A stretch of DNA of 7,798 nt from an uncultured Collinsella sp. Its GTDB lineage: Bacteria; Actinomycetota; Coriobacteriia; Coriobacteriales; Coriobacteriaceae. The position numbers and the translations under genes are program-made. The stretch spans positions 1 to 7,798 of the forward strand of contig UQPI01000078.1 of the NCBI GenBank assembly GCA_900542945.1, read 5' to 3'. The notes under the pieces are model-generated. The model saw only the letters and a list, made by a program, of their open reading frames with translations. It had not been told where the DNA came from and did not search any database. This document shows positions 1-4,904 of this stretch, piece after piece (the stretch's first letter is position 1; each line of letters opens with the position of its first letter).

Positions 1-276
1 GGCGCGGCTGGCGGCGAGCCCGGGCAGGTGGGCGACCCCGAGCCCCGCGGCGCGGGCCCGCCTCACGGCGAGGGACCCTATGTTGCGGAACTGGTCGACG
101 ACGACGAGCGTGCCGGCGGGCGCGGAGGCGAACAGCGCGTCGAGCTCGGCCTCCCTGTTGCGGACGGGGGCGCTGGCCAGCACCTCCCCGTCGCGGTCGA
201 TCAGGCAGGCCCAGTGCGATGACTTGCCGACGTCCAGGCCGAGCACGGCCGCGGGCCTGGTGGATGGCGCTTTCAC
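1..276 (-). CDS. IS110-family transposase, N-terminal part (cut by window edge)
   Basis: Reading leftward from a GTG at 276-274 gives 92 in-frame residues that run off the window with no stop. The protein opens with VLGLDVGKSSHWACLID (residues 11-27), followed by TLVVVDQ at 56-62 and VAHLPGLAASRA at 81-92. This is the RuvC-like DEDD N-terminal domain of IS110-type transposases, as in actinobacterial members whose order is GxDVGK, VVDQ, LPGL. Asp15 and Asp61 are the visible candidate acidic active-site residues; the other two and the C-terminal serine domain lie outside. A GGAAGG ribosome site sits 8 bases before the GTG, which supports this start. These enzymes cut and insert their own element, guided in studied members by a bridge RNA. 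The family call is firm; whether the full gene is intact cannot be judged here. Confidence 0.88.
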   Translation of the reverse strand, partial: MKAPSTRPAAVLGLDVGKSSHWACLIDRDGEVLASAPVRNREAELDALFASAPAGTLVVVDQFRNIGSLAVRRARAAGLGVAHLPGLAASRA

Positions 277-284
277 GGTGGTAT

Positions 285-507
285 CCTTCCGGTAGTCGTT
301 CGACCGGATGGCCTCCCCCTCGGCACTCACATTACCAGCCGCGGCACCTGCCCGGCACTTTCCTATCAGCCGTCGGGGGCGGCGCGTCCCGCGCCGGCAG
401 CACCCAACGGGCCCTCTCGGGGGCAGGGACGTTCGGCCGTGCGCGGGCGCCCGGTCGGCGGCCCGTTCTGGGCGCGCCTCAATCGTAGCCCGAGACGGTC
501 CCGGGCT
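285..507 (-). ncRNA. Candidate bridge RNA region of the IS110 element
   Basis: Between the transposase start and the presumed left end lie about 230 bases without a convincing gene. IS110-group elements such as IS621 encode their bridge RNA in exactly this 5' non-coding segment; it carries a target-binding and a donor-binding loop. Directly visible are a 6-bp stem AGCCCG/CGGGCT (487-492 with 502-507) near the outer end, and a perfect 7-bp stem CGGCGCG/CGCGCCG (380-386 with 390-396) with a 3-base loop. Several GC-rich complementary blocks lie in between (430-478). The position is expected from family knowledge and the folding potential is seen. RNA ends, loops and activity are inference. GC-rich DNA forms hairpins readily, so the fold alone is weak proof. 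Confidence 0.38.
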
Positions 508-525
508 GACAATTTCGACTGTAAT

Positions 526-561
526 GGACGTTCTTAAACGACTGGTCATTCAAGAACGTCC
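526..561. repeat. Perfect 10-bp inverted repeat between IS end and recQ promoter
   Basis: GGACGTTCTT at 526-535 is matched exactly by its reverse complement AAGAACGTCC at 552-561, with a 16-base spacer. A second, shorter pair overlaps it: GTCATT at 545-550 and AATGAC at 564-569. The repeat lies about 64 bp upstream of the recQ TATAAT box. It could be an operator, the remains of a terminator, or the site the insertion element targeted. No T run follows either arm, which argues against a simple intrinsic terminator. Confidence 0.75.
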
Positions 562-601
562 CCAATGACTGACCGCAGAATGAACGTTGCTGACAGCCGT
601 G

Positions 602-630
602 CGGCACTGGTCCGCGTGGCGGCGTATAAT
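602..630 (+). promoter_or_regulatory. Probable recQ promoter (clear -10, weak -35)
   Basis: A perfect TATAAT at 625-630 stands out in GC-rich sequence 31 bases before the recQ ATG. At 17 bp spacing the -35 position is CGGCAC (602-607), a poor match, so the promoter may be weak or need an activator. The ribosome site TTAGGAAA (652-659) is modest and ends close to the start codon. Confidence 0.45.
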
Positions 631-661
631 CGGCGGCAGATGACTTGGACGTTAGGAAACC

Positions 662-2641
662 ATGACCGATAGCATGCAGCAGATGGCGCTCGACACGCTC
701 GGCGCCTATTTTGGCTACACCTCGTTTCGCCCGGGGCAGGACCGCATGGTCGATGCGATCCTTGCCGGCCGCGACGCGCTGGGCGTTATGCCCACGGGCG
801 CCGGCAAGTCCATTTGCTACCAGGTGCCCGCGCTCATGCTGCCCGGCATTACCTTTGTGGTGAGTCCGCTGCTGTCGCTTATGGAGGACCAGACCCGTGC
901 GCTGCTCGCGGCGGGCGCGCGACCCAGCTATCTCAACTCCAGCCTTACTCCGGCCCAGCAAAATACCGTGCTCAAGCGGGCGCGCGAGGGCCGCTACCAG
1001 CTTATGTACGTGGCGCCCGAGCGCCTGCTCGAGCCGCGCTTTCTGGCCTTTGCGCAGGAAGCTGCGGCCGAAGGCGGCATCGGCGTTCCGCTCGTGGCCA
1101 TTGACGAGGCCCACTGCGTGAGCCAATGGGGCCAGGATTTCCGCCCCGCCTATCTGCAGATTCGTGAGTTCATCGATTCCCTGCCGCAACGCCCTATCGT
1201 GGCGGCCTTTACCGCCACGGCGACCGAGCGCGTACGCGCGGACATTCAGCAGATGCTCGGCCTGCAAAACCCGGCGACGGTGGTGACGGGCTTCGATCGC
1301 AAGAACCTCTACTTTGGTTGCGAAGAGATGGGCGACAAGGCCAAGACCGCCTGGGTGCGCGACTACGTGATCGCGCATTCGAGCGAGAGCGGCATCGTGT
1401 ATTGCTCGACCCGCAAGACGGTCGATGCGCTGGCAGGCGATCTTGCCGAAGCGCTGGGCCCCAGCGGCATTCGCGTTGGCCGCTACCATGCCGGCATGGG
1501 CAATGACGCCCGCCGCCAAAGCCAGCGCGCCTTTATCGACGACGACATCCAGGTGATGGTTGCCACCAACGCCTTTGGTATGGGCATCGACAAGCCCAAC
1601 GTGCGCTACGTGATTCACAACAACGTGCCCGAGAGCATCGAGGCCTACTACCAGGAGGCGGGCCGCGCCGGCCGCGATGGCGACCCGGCCAGCTGCCACC
1701 TGCTGTGGAACGGCAACGATTTTCGCATGCGCCGCTTTTTGATCGACCGCGGAGATGCTGCCGACGAGGCACTTGACGACGAGCAACGCGCGTGGGCGCT
1801 CCAGAATCGATATCGTCTGCTCAGCCAGATGGAGGGCTACTGCAATACCACCGGCTGCCTGCGCGAATACATGTTGCGCTACTTTGGCGACGAGGCCGCG
1901 GCCGAGCATGCGGCAGCCGCCGCGGGCGGCACCGCCACGGACGAAGCCGAGGGCTGCGGCAACTGCAGCAACTGCCTCACGCAGTTCGAGGTCGAGGACG
2001 TCACCGATATGGCCCGCGCTGCCGTGCGCTATGTGGCCACGCGTCCCATGCGTTTTGGCAAGTCGCTGATCGCCGACGTGCTCCACGGCGGCAACACCGA
2101 GCGCATTCGCCAGATGCATCTGGACGAGGACCGCGGCTACGGTGAGCTGTCGAGCGAATCGGTCGGGCGCATCAAGGACATCATCGGCCAGCTGTGCGGC
2201 CGCGGTTATCTGGCCACCTCGCAGGGGCAGTACCCGGTCGTTGGGCTGGGCCCGCGTGCCGGCGAGGTCGAGGATGAGGCGTTCGCCTTTACCGTTAAGC
2301 GTCGCGCGTCCAAGCGCAAGGCCTCGGCCCGCGCCCGCCGCGCGGTGGATCTGCTGCGCGAGGAGGCTGAGCTGGATCAGCGCCCGCGCGTGGGCGACGA
2401 TGCCGAGCTGTTCGAGCGCCTGCGTGCCTTGCGCAAGGAGATCTCGACCGAGCTGGAGATGGCGCCGTATATGGTCTTTTCCGACAAGGCTCTGCGCGGC
2501 CTGTGCCGCCTGCGCCCTCAAACGCGCGAGGAGCTGATCCGGGTCAACGGCATTGGCGAGAAAAAGGCCGACGCCTTTGGCGAGCAGTTTATGGCGGCGA
2601 TTGAAGAATTTGAGTCCGAGCATGCGCGGGATGGAGCGTAA
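662..2641 (+). CDS. recQ: ATP-dependent DNA helicase RecQ
   Basis: This 659-residue protein is a 3'-to-5' superfamily 2 DNA helicase that unwinds forks, recombination intermediates and D-loops in the cytoplasm. Motifs appear in order: RPGQ (23-26), Walker A PTGAGKS (44-50), DEAH (148-151), TATAT (184-188), the motif V region ATNAFGMGIDKP (301-312) and QEAGRAGRDG (331-340). The zinc site uses Cys399, Cys432, Cys435 and Cys438. A winged-helix RQC domain follows (about 450-530), then a basic linker (545-565) and a C-terminal HRDC domain (about 580-655). All domains are present and the length is normal for the family. The spacing between the first two zinc ligands is longer than in Escherichia coli RecQ because of an Ala/Gly-rich insert at 411-430. 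The stop overlaps the start of the next gene, implying one transcript. A long open frame on the opposite strand is only a shadow of this GC-rich gene. Confidence 0.97.
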   Translation: MTDSMQQMALDTLGAYFGYTSFRPGQDRMVDAILAGRDALGVMPTGAGKSICYQVPALMLPGITFVVSPLLSLMEDQTRALLAAGARPSYLNSSLTPAQQNTVLKRAREGRYQLMYVAPERLLEPRFLAFAQEAAAEGGIGVPLVAIDEAHCVSQWGQDFRPAYLQIREFIDSLPQRPIVAAFTATATERVRADIQQMLGLQNPATVVTGFDRKNLYFGCEEMGDKAKTAWVRDYVIAHSSESGIVYCSTRKTVDALAGDLAEALGPSGIRVGRYHAGMGNDARRQSQRAFIDDDIQVMVATNAFGMGIDKPNVRYVIHNNVPESIEAYYQEAGRAGRDGDPASCHLLWNGNDFRMRRFLIDRGDAADEALDDEQRAWALQNRYRLLSQMEGYCNTTGCLREYMLRYFGDEAAAEHAAAAAGGTATDEAEGCGNCSNCLTQFEVEDVTDMARAAVRYVATRPMRFGKSLIADVLHGGNTERIRQMHLDEDRGYGELSSESVGRIKDIIGQLCGRGYLATSQGQYPVVGLGPRAGEVEDEAFAFTVKRRASKRKASARARRAVDLLREEAELDQRPRVGDDAELFERLRALRKEISTELEMAPYMVFSDKALRGLCRLRPQTREELIRVNGIGEKKADAFGEQFMAAIEEFESEHARDGA

Positions 2642-3408
2642 TGATGGCAGCCGATAGCAAGACCGAACGTTCCGAGCGCGCCGAGGTGTCCGCCGTGCCG
2701 CTGTACCAGCAGGTTATGGACGACCTAAAGGGCGAGATCGCGCGCGGCGTGTACGCGGCCGGCTCGCGTATTCCTTCCGAGATGGAGCTCGCGAAGTCCT
2801 ACGGCGTGGGACGCATCACCGTGCGCCGCGCCATCGAGGAGCTGTCGCGCGCGGGGTATCTCAGCCGCCAGCAGGGGAGGGGCACGTTTGTGTGCGCGCC
2901 CAAGCTCAAGCGCAAGATTCGCCAGAAGGGTGACGTCCAGAGTTTTACTGAGGGTTGTGCTGCCAACGATATGGTGGCCGGAGCGCGCCTGGTGTCGCGC
3001 ACGGTGGTTGCGGCGACGCGCGAGGACGCGGCGTTTTTTGGCGTGGAGCCCGGCAGTGAGCTTATCGTGGTCGAGCGCGTGCGCACGGCCGACGGCATCC
3101 CCGTCATGCTCGAGAACAACGCCTTTGTGCTCGCCGACCATCCCTACCTGCAGACGCTGGCCGCCGAGGACCTCACCGATAACTCGATCTTTGCGCTCGT
3201 TGCCGACCACTCGGGCCGCGCGCCGCTCAAGTCCGACCCCTGTACCGTGGAGATCGCGCTTGCCGATGCCCAGGCGGCCTCGCTGCTGGAGGTGCCGGTC
3301 GGCGAGCCGCTCTTTTATATGGAGGCGTATTTTACCGATGCAGACGAGCGCCCCCTGCTGCTCGGGCGCCAAAAGATCGTGGGCTCGCGCTACGTGTTCG
3401 ACATCTAA
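2641..3408 (+). CDS. GntR/HutC-type (UTRA) transcriptional regulator, FrlR-like by context
   Basis: This 255-residue regulator begins with a GntR winged helix-turn-helix: PLYQQVMDDLKGEI at 20-33, PSEMELAKSYGVGRITVRRA at 45-64 and wing QGRGTFV at 78-84. A UTRA ligand-binding domain fills about 100-250. UTRA proteins of this class usually sense a sugar phosphate or amino acid derivative and release DNA on binding it. The start ATG shares one base with the recQ stop (TAATG). A second ATG follows at once at 2644; the GGAG at 2633-2636 lies 4 bases from the first and 7 from the second, so either may be used. Expression is probably coupled to recQ translation. The next gene encodes an FrlB-like deglycase preceded by paired repeats, so a local FrlR-type repressor is the best guess. 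The sequence alone does not fix the ligand. Confidence 0.9.
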   Translation: MMAADSKTERSERAEVSAVPLYQQVMDDLKGEIARGVYAAGSRIPSEMELAKSYGVGRITVRRAIEELSRAGYLSRQQGRGTFVCAPKLKRKIRQKGDVQSFTEGCAANDMVAGARLVSRTVVAATREDAAFFGVEPGSELIVVERVRTADGIPVMLENNAFVLADHPYLQTLAAEDLTDNSIFALVADHSGRAPLKSDPCTVEIALADAQAASLLEVPVGEPLFYMEAYFTDADERPLLLGRQKIVGSRYVFDI

Positions 3409-3417
3409 CATCCATAG

Positions 3418-3434
3418 ATAGAACAACATAGAAC
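3418..3434 (+). promoter_or_regulatory. Putative operator 1, two ATAGAAC units
   Basis: The 17 bp ATAGAACAACATAGAAC consists of two identical heptamers separated by AAC, so the units repeat every 10 bp, about one helical turn. The site begins 10 bases after the regulator's stop codon and 17 bp upstream of the -35 element of the next gene. A near-identical copy lies 62 bp downstream. Regulator binding is inferred from position and repetition, not from a known consensus. The repeat is direct, which is unusual because GntR operators are normally palindromic. Confidence 0.55.
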
Positions 3435-3451
3435 AAGTTTGGCGAAATGGC

Positions 3452-3480
3452 TTCACGAGCGTCGTCGTGCGTGCTATAAA
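3452..3480 (+). promoter_or_regulatory. Promoter of the FrlB-like gene
   Basis: TTCACG at 3452-3457 and TATAAA at 3475-3480 are separated by exactly 17 bp, a good vegetative sigma-factor promoter for this GC-rich genome. Transcription would begin near 3487, giving a leader of about 65 bases before the ATG at 3553. The last base of the -10 element is the first base of operator 2, so a protein bound there would block polymerase. Confidence 0.6.
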
Positions 3481-3496
3481 TAGGACAACATAGAAC
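3480..3496 (+). promoter_or_regulatory. Putative operator 2, overlapping the transcription start
   Basis: ATAGGACAACATAGAAC matches operator 1 at 16 of 17 positions, differing only by A to G in the first heptamer. It directly abuts the -10 element and covers the expected start of transcription, a classic repressor position. The 62-bp distance from operator 1 is close to six helical turns, which would place both sites on the same face of the DNA. Confidence 0.55.
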
Positions 3497-3552
3497 GACC
3501 GCAGGTACGAGCTGTCGTCGCTCAAAGCCGCCCCACAAGGAGGAACATCAGG

Positions 3553-4521
3553 ATGAACGCACATGATCTGGTTCAGGAAATTATCGAGCGCAAGGGCAAG
3601 ATTGAGAACGTCTTTTGGATTGCCTGCGGCGGTTCGATGATCGACCTGATGCCGGCCAACGAGCTGCTCAAGCGCGAGGCGACCACGTTTACCTCGACGG
3701 TTTACACGGCGCGCGAGTTTTGCCTGATGGCCCCCAAGAGTCTTGGCGAGAAGTCACTCGTCATCGCCTGCAGCCACAGCGGCAATACGCAGGAGGTCGT
3801 CGACGGTTGCGAGATGGCGCTGGCAGCCGGCGCCGAGGTCGTGGCCATGACCGACTGCGAGGGCTCCAAGATTGATAACGGCAAGTGGACCACCTGGGTC
3901 TATCCGTGGGGCGAAGGCGTGCCGCAGGCCGAGGTTCCGCAAGGCATCGGCGTCCTGATGGCTGCCGAGCTGCTCGACCAGCAGGAGGGTTACGAGGCGC
4001 TCGCCGATATGTACGCCGGCCTTAAGCAGATGGATGCGCTGTTGCCCGCTGCCCGCGAGAAGGTCAATGCCGAGCTGGGCGATCGCTTTGCCGAGCTCTG
4101 CCAGCAGCACGAGTTCTTCTACATCCTGGGATCCGGCCCCAACTTTAGCCAGACCTACGCCATGGCCATCTGCTCGCTCATGGAGATGCAGTGGCAGCAC
4201 TGCTGCTACATCCACTCCGGCGAGTACTTCCACGGCCCGTTCGAAGCCACCGAGCCCGGCGTGTTCTACTTTGTGCAGCTCGGATCGGGCGAGTGCCGCC
4301 CCATGGAGGAGCGCGCGCTGGCGTTCCTCAACACGCACACCGATACGGTCATGGTGCTCGACGCACTCGAGTACGGCGTGGGCGACGTGCCTGCCAGCGT
4401 GCGTTCGTACCTGGAGCCGATCTTCTTCTACAACATGAGCTGCGAGCTGCGCGCCGCCCGCGGCAAGGTGTTCGACCACAGCCCCGAGTTCCGCCGCTAC
4501 ATGGGTGTCGAGCAGTACTAA
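3553..4521 (+). CDS. frlB: SIS-domain sugar-phosphate deglycase, FrlB-like (fructosamine-6-phosphate deglycase)
   Basis: This 322-residue cytoplasmic protein has two SIS domains. The first contains IACGGS (23-28) and the phosphate-binding loop SHSGNTQEV (74-82). The second contains ILGSGPN (191-197). By-eye comparison with Escherichia coli FrlB shows shared blocks: SGEYFHGPFE (222-231), TEPGV (233-237), RALAFLNTHTDTVMVLD (254-270) and a C-terminal FRRYMGVEQY (313-322). FrlB hydrolyses fructoselysine 6-phosphate to glucose 6-phosphate and lysine. Relatives act on other Amadori products such as fructose-asparagine or glucoselysine, so the exact substrate is open. The GlmS-type glutaminase domain is absent, so this is not glucosamine synthase. 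AAGGAGG (3537-3543) lies 9 bases before the ATG. The gene has its own promoter flanked by repeated sites and follows a UTRA regulator. The usual FrlD-type kinase and uptake genes are missing on either side. Confidence 0.82.
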   Translation: MNAHDLVQEIIERKGKIENVFWIACGGSMIDLMPANELLKREATTFTSTVYTAREFCLMAPKSLGEKSLVIACSHSGNTQEVVDGCEMALAAGAEVVAMTDCEGSKIDNGKWTTWVYPWGEGVPQAEVPQGIGVLMAAELLDQQEGYEALADMYAGLKQMDALLPAAREKVNAELGDRFAELCQQHEFFYILGSGPNFSQTYAMAICSLMEMQWQHCCYIHSGEYFHGPFEATEPGVFYFVQLGSGECRPMEERALAFLNTHTDTVMVLDALEYGVGDVPASVRSYLEPIFFYNMSCELRAARGKVFDHSPEFRRYMGVEQY

Positions 4522-4606
4522 GTAGCTGGGAAAGTGATCTTTTTTGACGGGGTCTTCGCCAAACGAGGGTCCCGTTTGCCGTTACGGCGCTCCGTCCCAG
4601 CTGTCG
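4522..4606. other. Foldable non-coding segment after the FrlB-like gene
   Basis: AGCTGGGA at 4524-4531 pairs perfectly with TCCCAGCT at 4595-4602. Nested inside are GACGG/CCGTC (4546-4550 with 4592-4596, sharing two bases with the outer stem), CGCC/GGCG (4557-4560 with 4586-4589) and CAAACG/CGTTTG (4560-4565 with 4573-4578). A T6 run (4540-4545) lies within the fold rather than after it, so this is not a standard intrinsic terminator on the + strand. It may shape the 3' end of the upstream message. I recognise no known RNA family. Confidence 0.4.
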
Positions 4607-4615
4607 AATAACGAA

Positions 4616-4789
4616 GTCAAATACTTTTCCCAGAAGTGAACGACCTATTTTGGACCCCTGAAGCATCCACACTTTTTGGTGCCAAAACCGCAGGAAAAAC
4701 TCGGCGAAACCGCAGGAAACGGCGTTTGAAAAGTGTCGATGCTTCGGGGGCTCGTTTTTGCTCGTTCACTTCGCGGAAAAGTATTAGAC
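4616..4789. repeat. 174-bp imperfect inverted repeat, MITE-like or palindromic intergenic element
   Basis: The left arm (4616-4677) and right arm (4728-4789) pair in one register without gaps at about 48 of 62 positions. The strongest blocks are AATACTTTTCC (4620-4630), GAAGTGAACGA (4633-4643) and GAAGCATC with CACTTTT (4660-4676). A divergent 11-bp patch lies at 4644-4654 opposite 4751-4761. The arms enclose about 50 bases that do not pair. The layout resembles a miniature inverted-repeat element or a palindromic intergenic repeat. Small frames across it look non-coding. No target duplication is obvious. If transcribed it would form a long hairpin, and the T5 at 4755-4759 might contribute to stopping rightward transcription. 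Confidence 0.65.
4685..4719 (+). repeat. Two 13-bp direct repeats inside the inverted repeat
   Basis: AAACCGCAGGAAA occurs exactly at 4685-4697 and 4707-4719, a 22-bp period. The pair fills the unpaired centre of the 174-bp inverted repeat. It could be a protein-binding or insertion-core sequence; no function can be assigned. Confidence 0.7.
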
Positions 4790-4817
4790 CTAAATCTGCA
4801 AACGTGCCGCGTGACCC

Positions 4818-4858
4818 AAAAAAAGCGGGCCGTGCCGGGGATTTCCGGCACGGCCCGC
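4818..4858 (-). terminator. Intrinsic terminator of the dehydrogenase gene
   Basis: A perfect 14-bp GC-rich stem (4825-4838 with 4845-4858) with a 6-base loop is followed, reading leftward, by seven T residues (complement of 4824-4818). It lies 46 bp past the stop codon of the leftward dehydrogenase gene. This is a textbook Rho-independent terminator and would protect the FrlB-like gene from antisense read-through. Confidence 0.93.
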
Positions 4859-4904
4859 CCTGCATGGCGTCCGTTATGAGCGAGTTGCCGCGTCAACCGG
4901 CGAA

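Larger units (their letters stand above)
1..510 (-). mobile_element. Left end of an IS110-family insertion element (boundary approximate)
   Basis: The transposase fragment and its long upstream leader form the start of an insertion element that continues beyond position 1. IS110 elements usually lack clear terminal inverted repeats and target duplications, so the edge cannot be read directly. I place it near 510 because the very GC-rich, hairpin-dense sequence stops there and AT-richer sequence leads into the recQ promoter. The outer edge could lie anywhere from about 480 to 525. The element is oriented divergently from recQ and leaves a TATAAT box in front of recQ untouched. Confidence 0.6.

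Noticed and set aside
28..568. Several small + strand frames across the IS110 fragment and its leader
   Set aside because: They are antisense to the transposase or cross the hairpin-rich leader, with Arg/Pro/Gly-rich nonsense composition.
526..600. A LexA/SOS box in front of recQ
   Set aside because: GAAC and GTT elements occur, but not in the GAAC-N4-GTTC arrangement expected for an actinobacterial or Gram-positive SOS box.
479..2623. A 714-codon open frame on the minus strand opposite recQ
   Set aside because: It is antisense to an unmistakable recQ, has no recognisable domain and shows the biased Ala/Gly/His/Leu composition typical of reverse frames in GC-rich genes.
3754..4479. A 241-codon minus-strand frame opposite the FrlB-like gene
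   Set aside because: No motif and antisense to a gene with strong family similarity; a composition artefact.
3553..4521. Reading the SIS gene as glucosamine-6-phosphate synthase (GlmS)
   Set aside because: The N-terminal glutaminase domain with its leading Cys is absent and the length matches FrlB-type deglycases, with shared C-terminal blocks.
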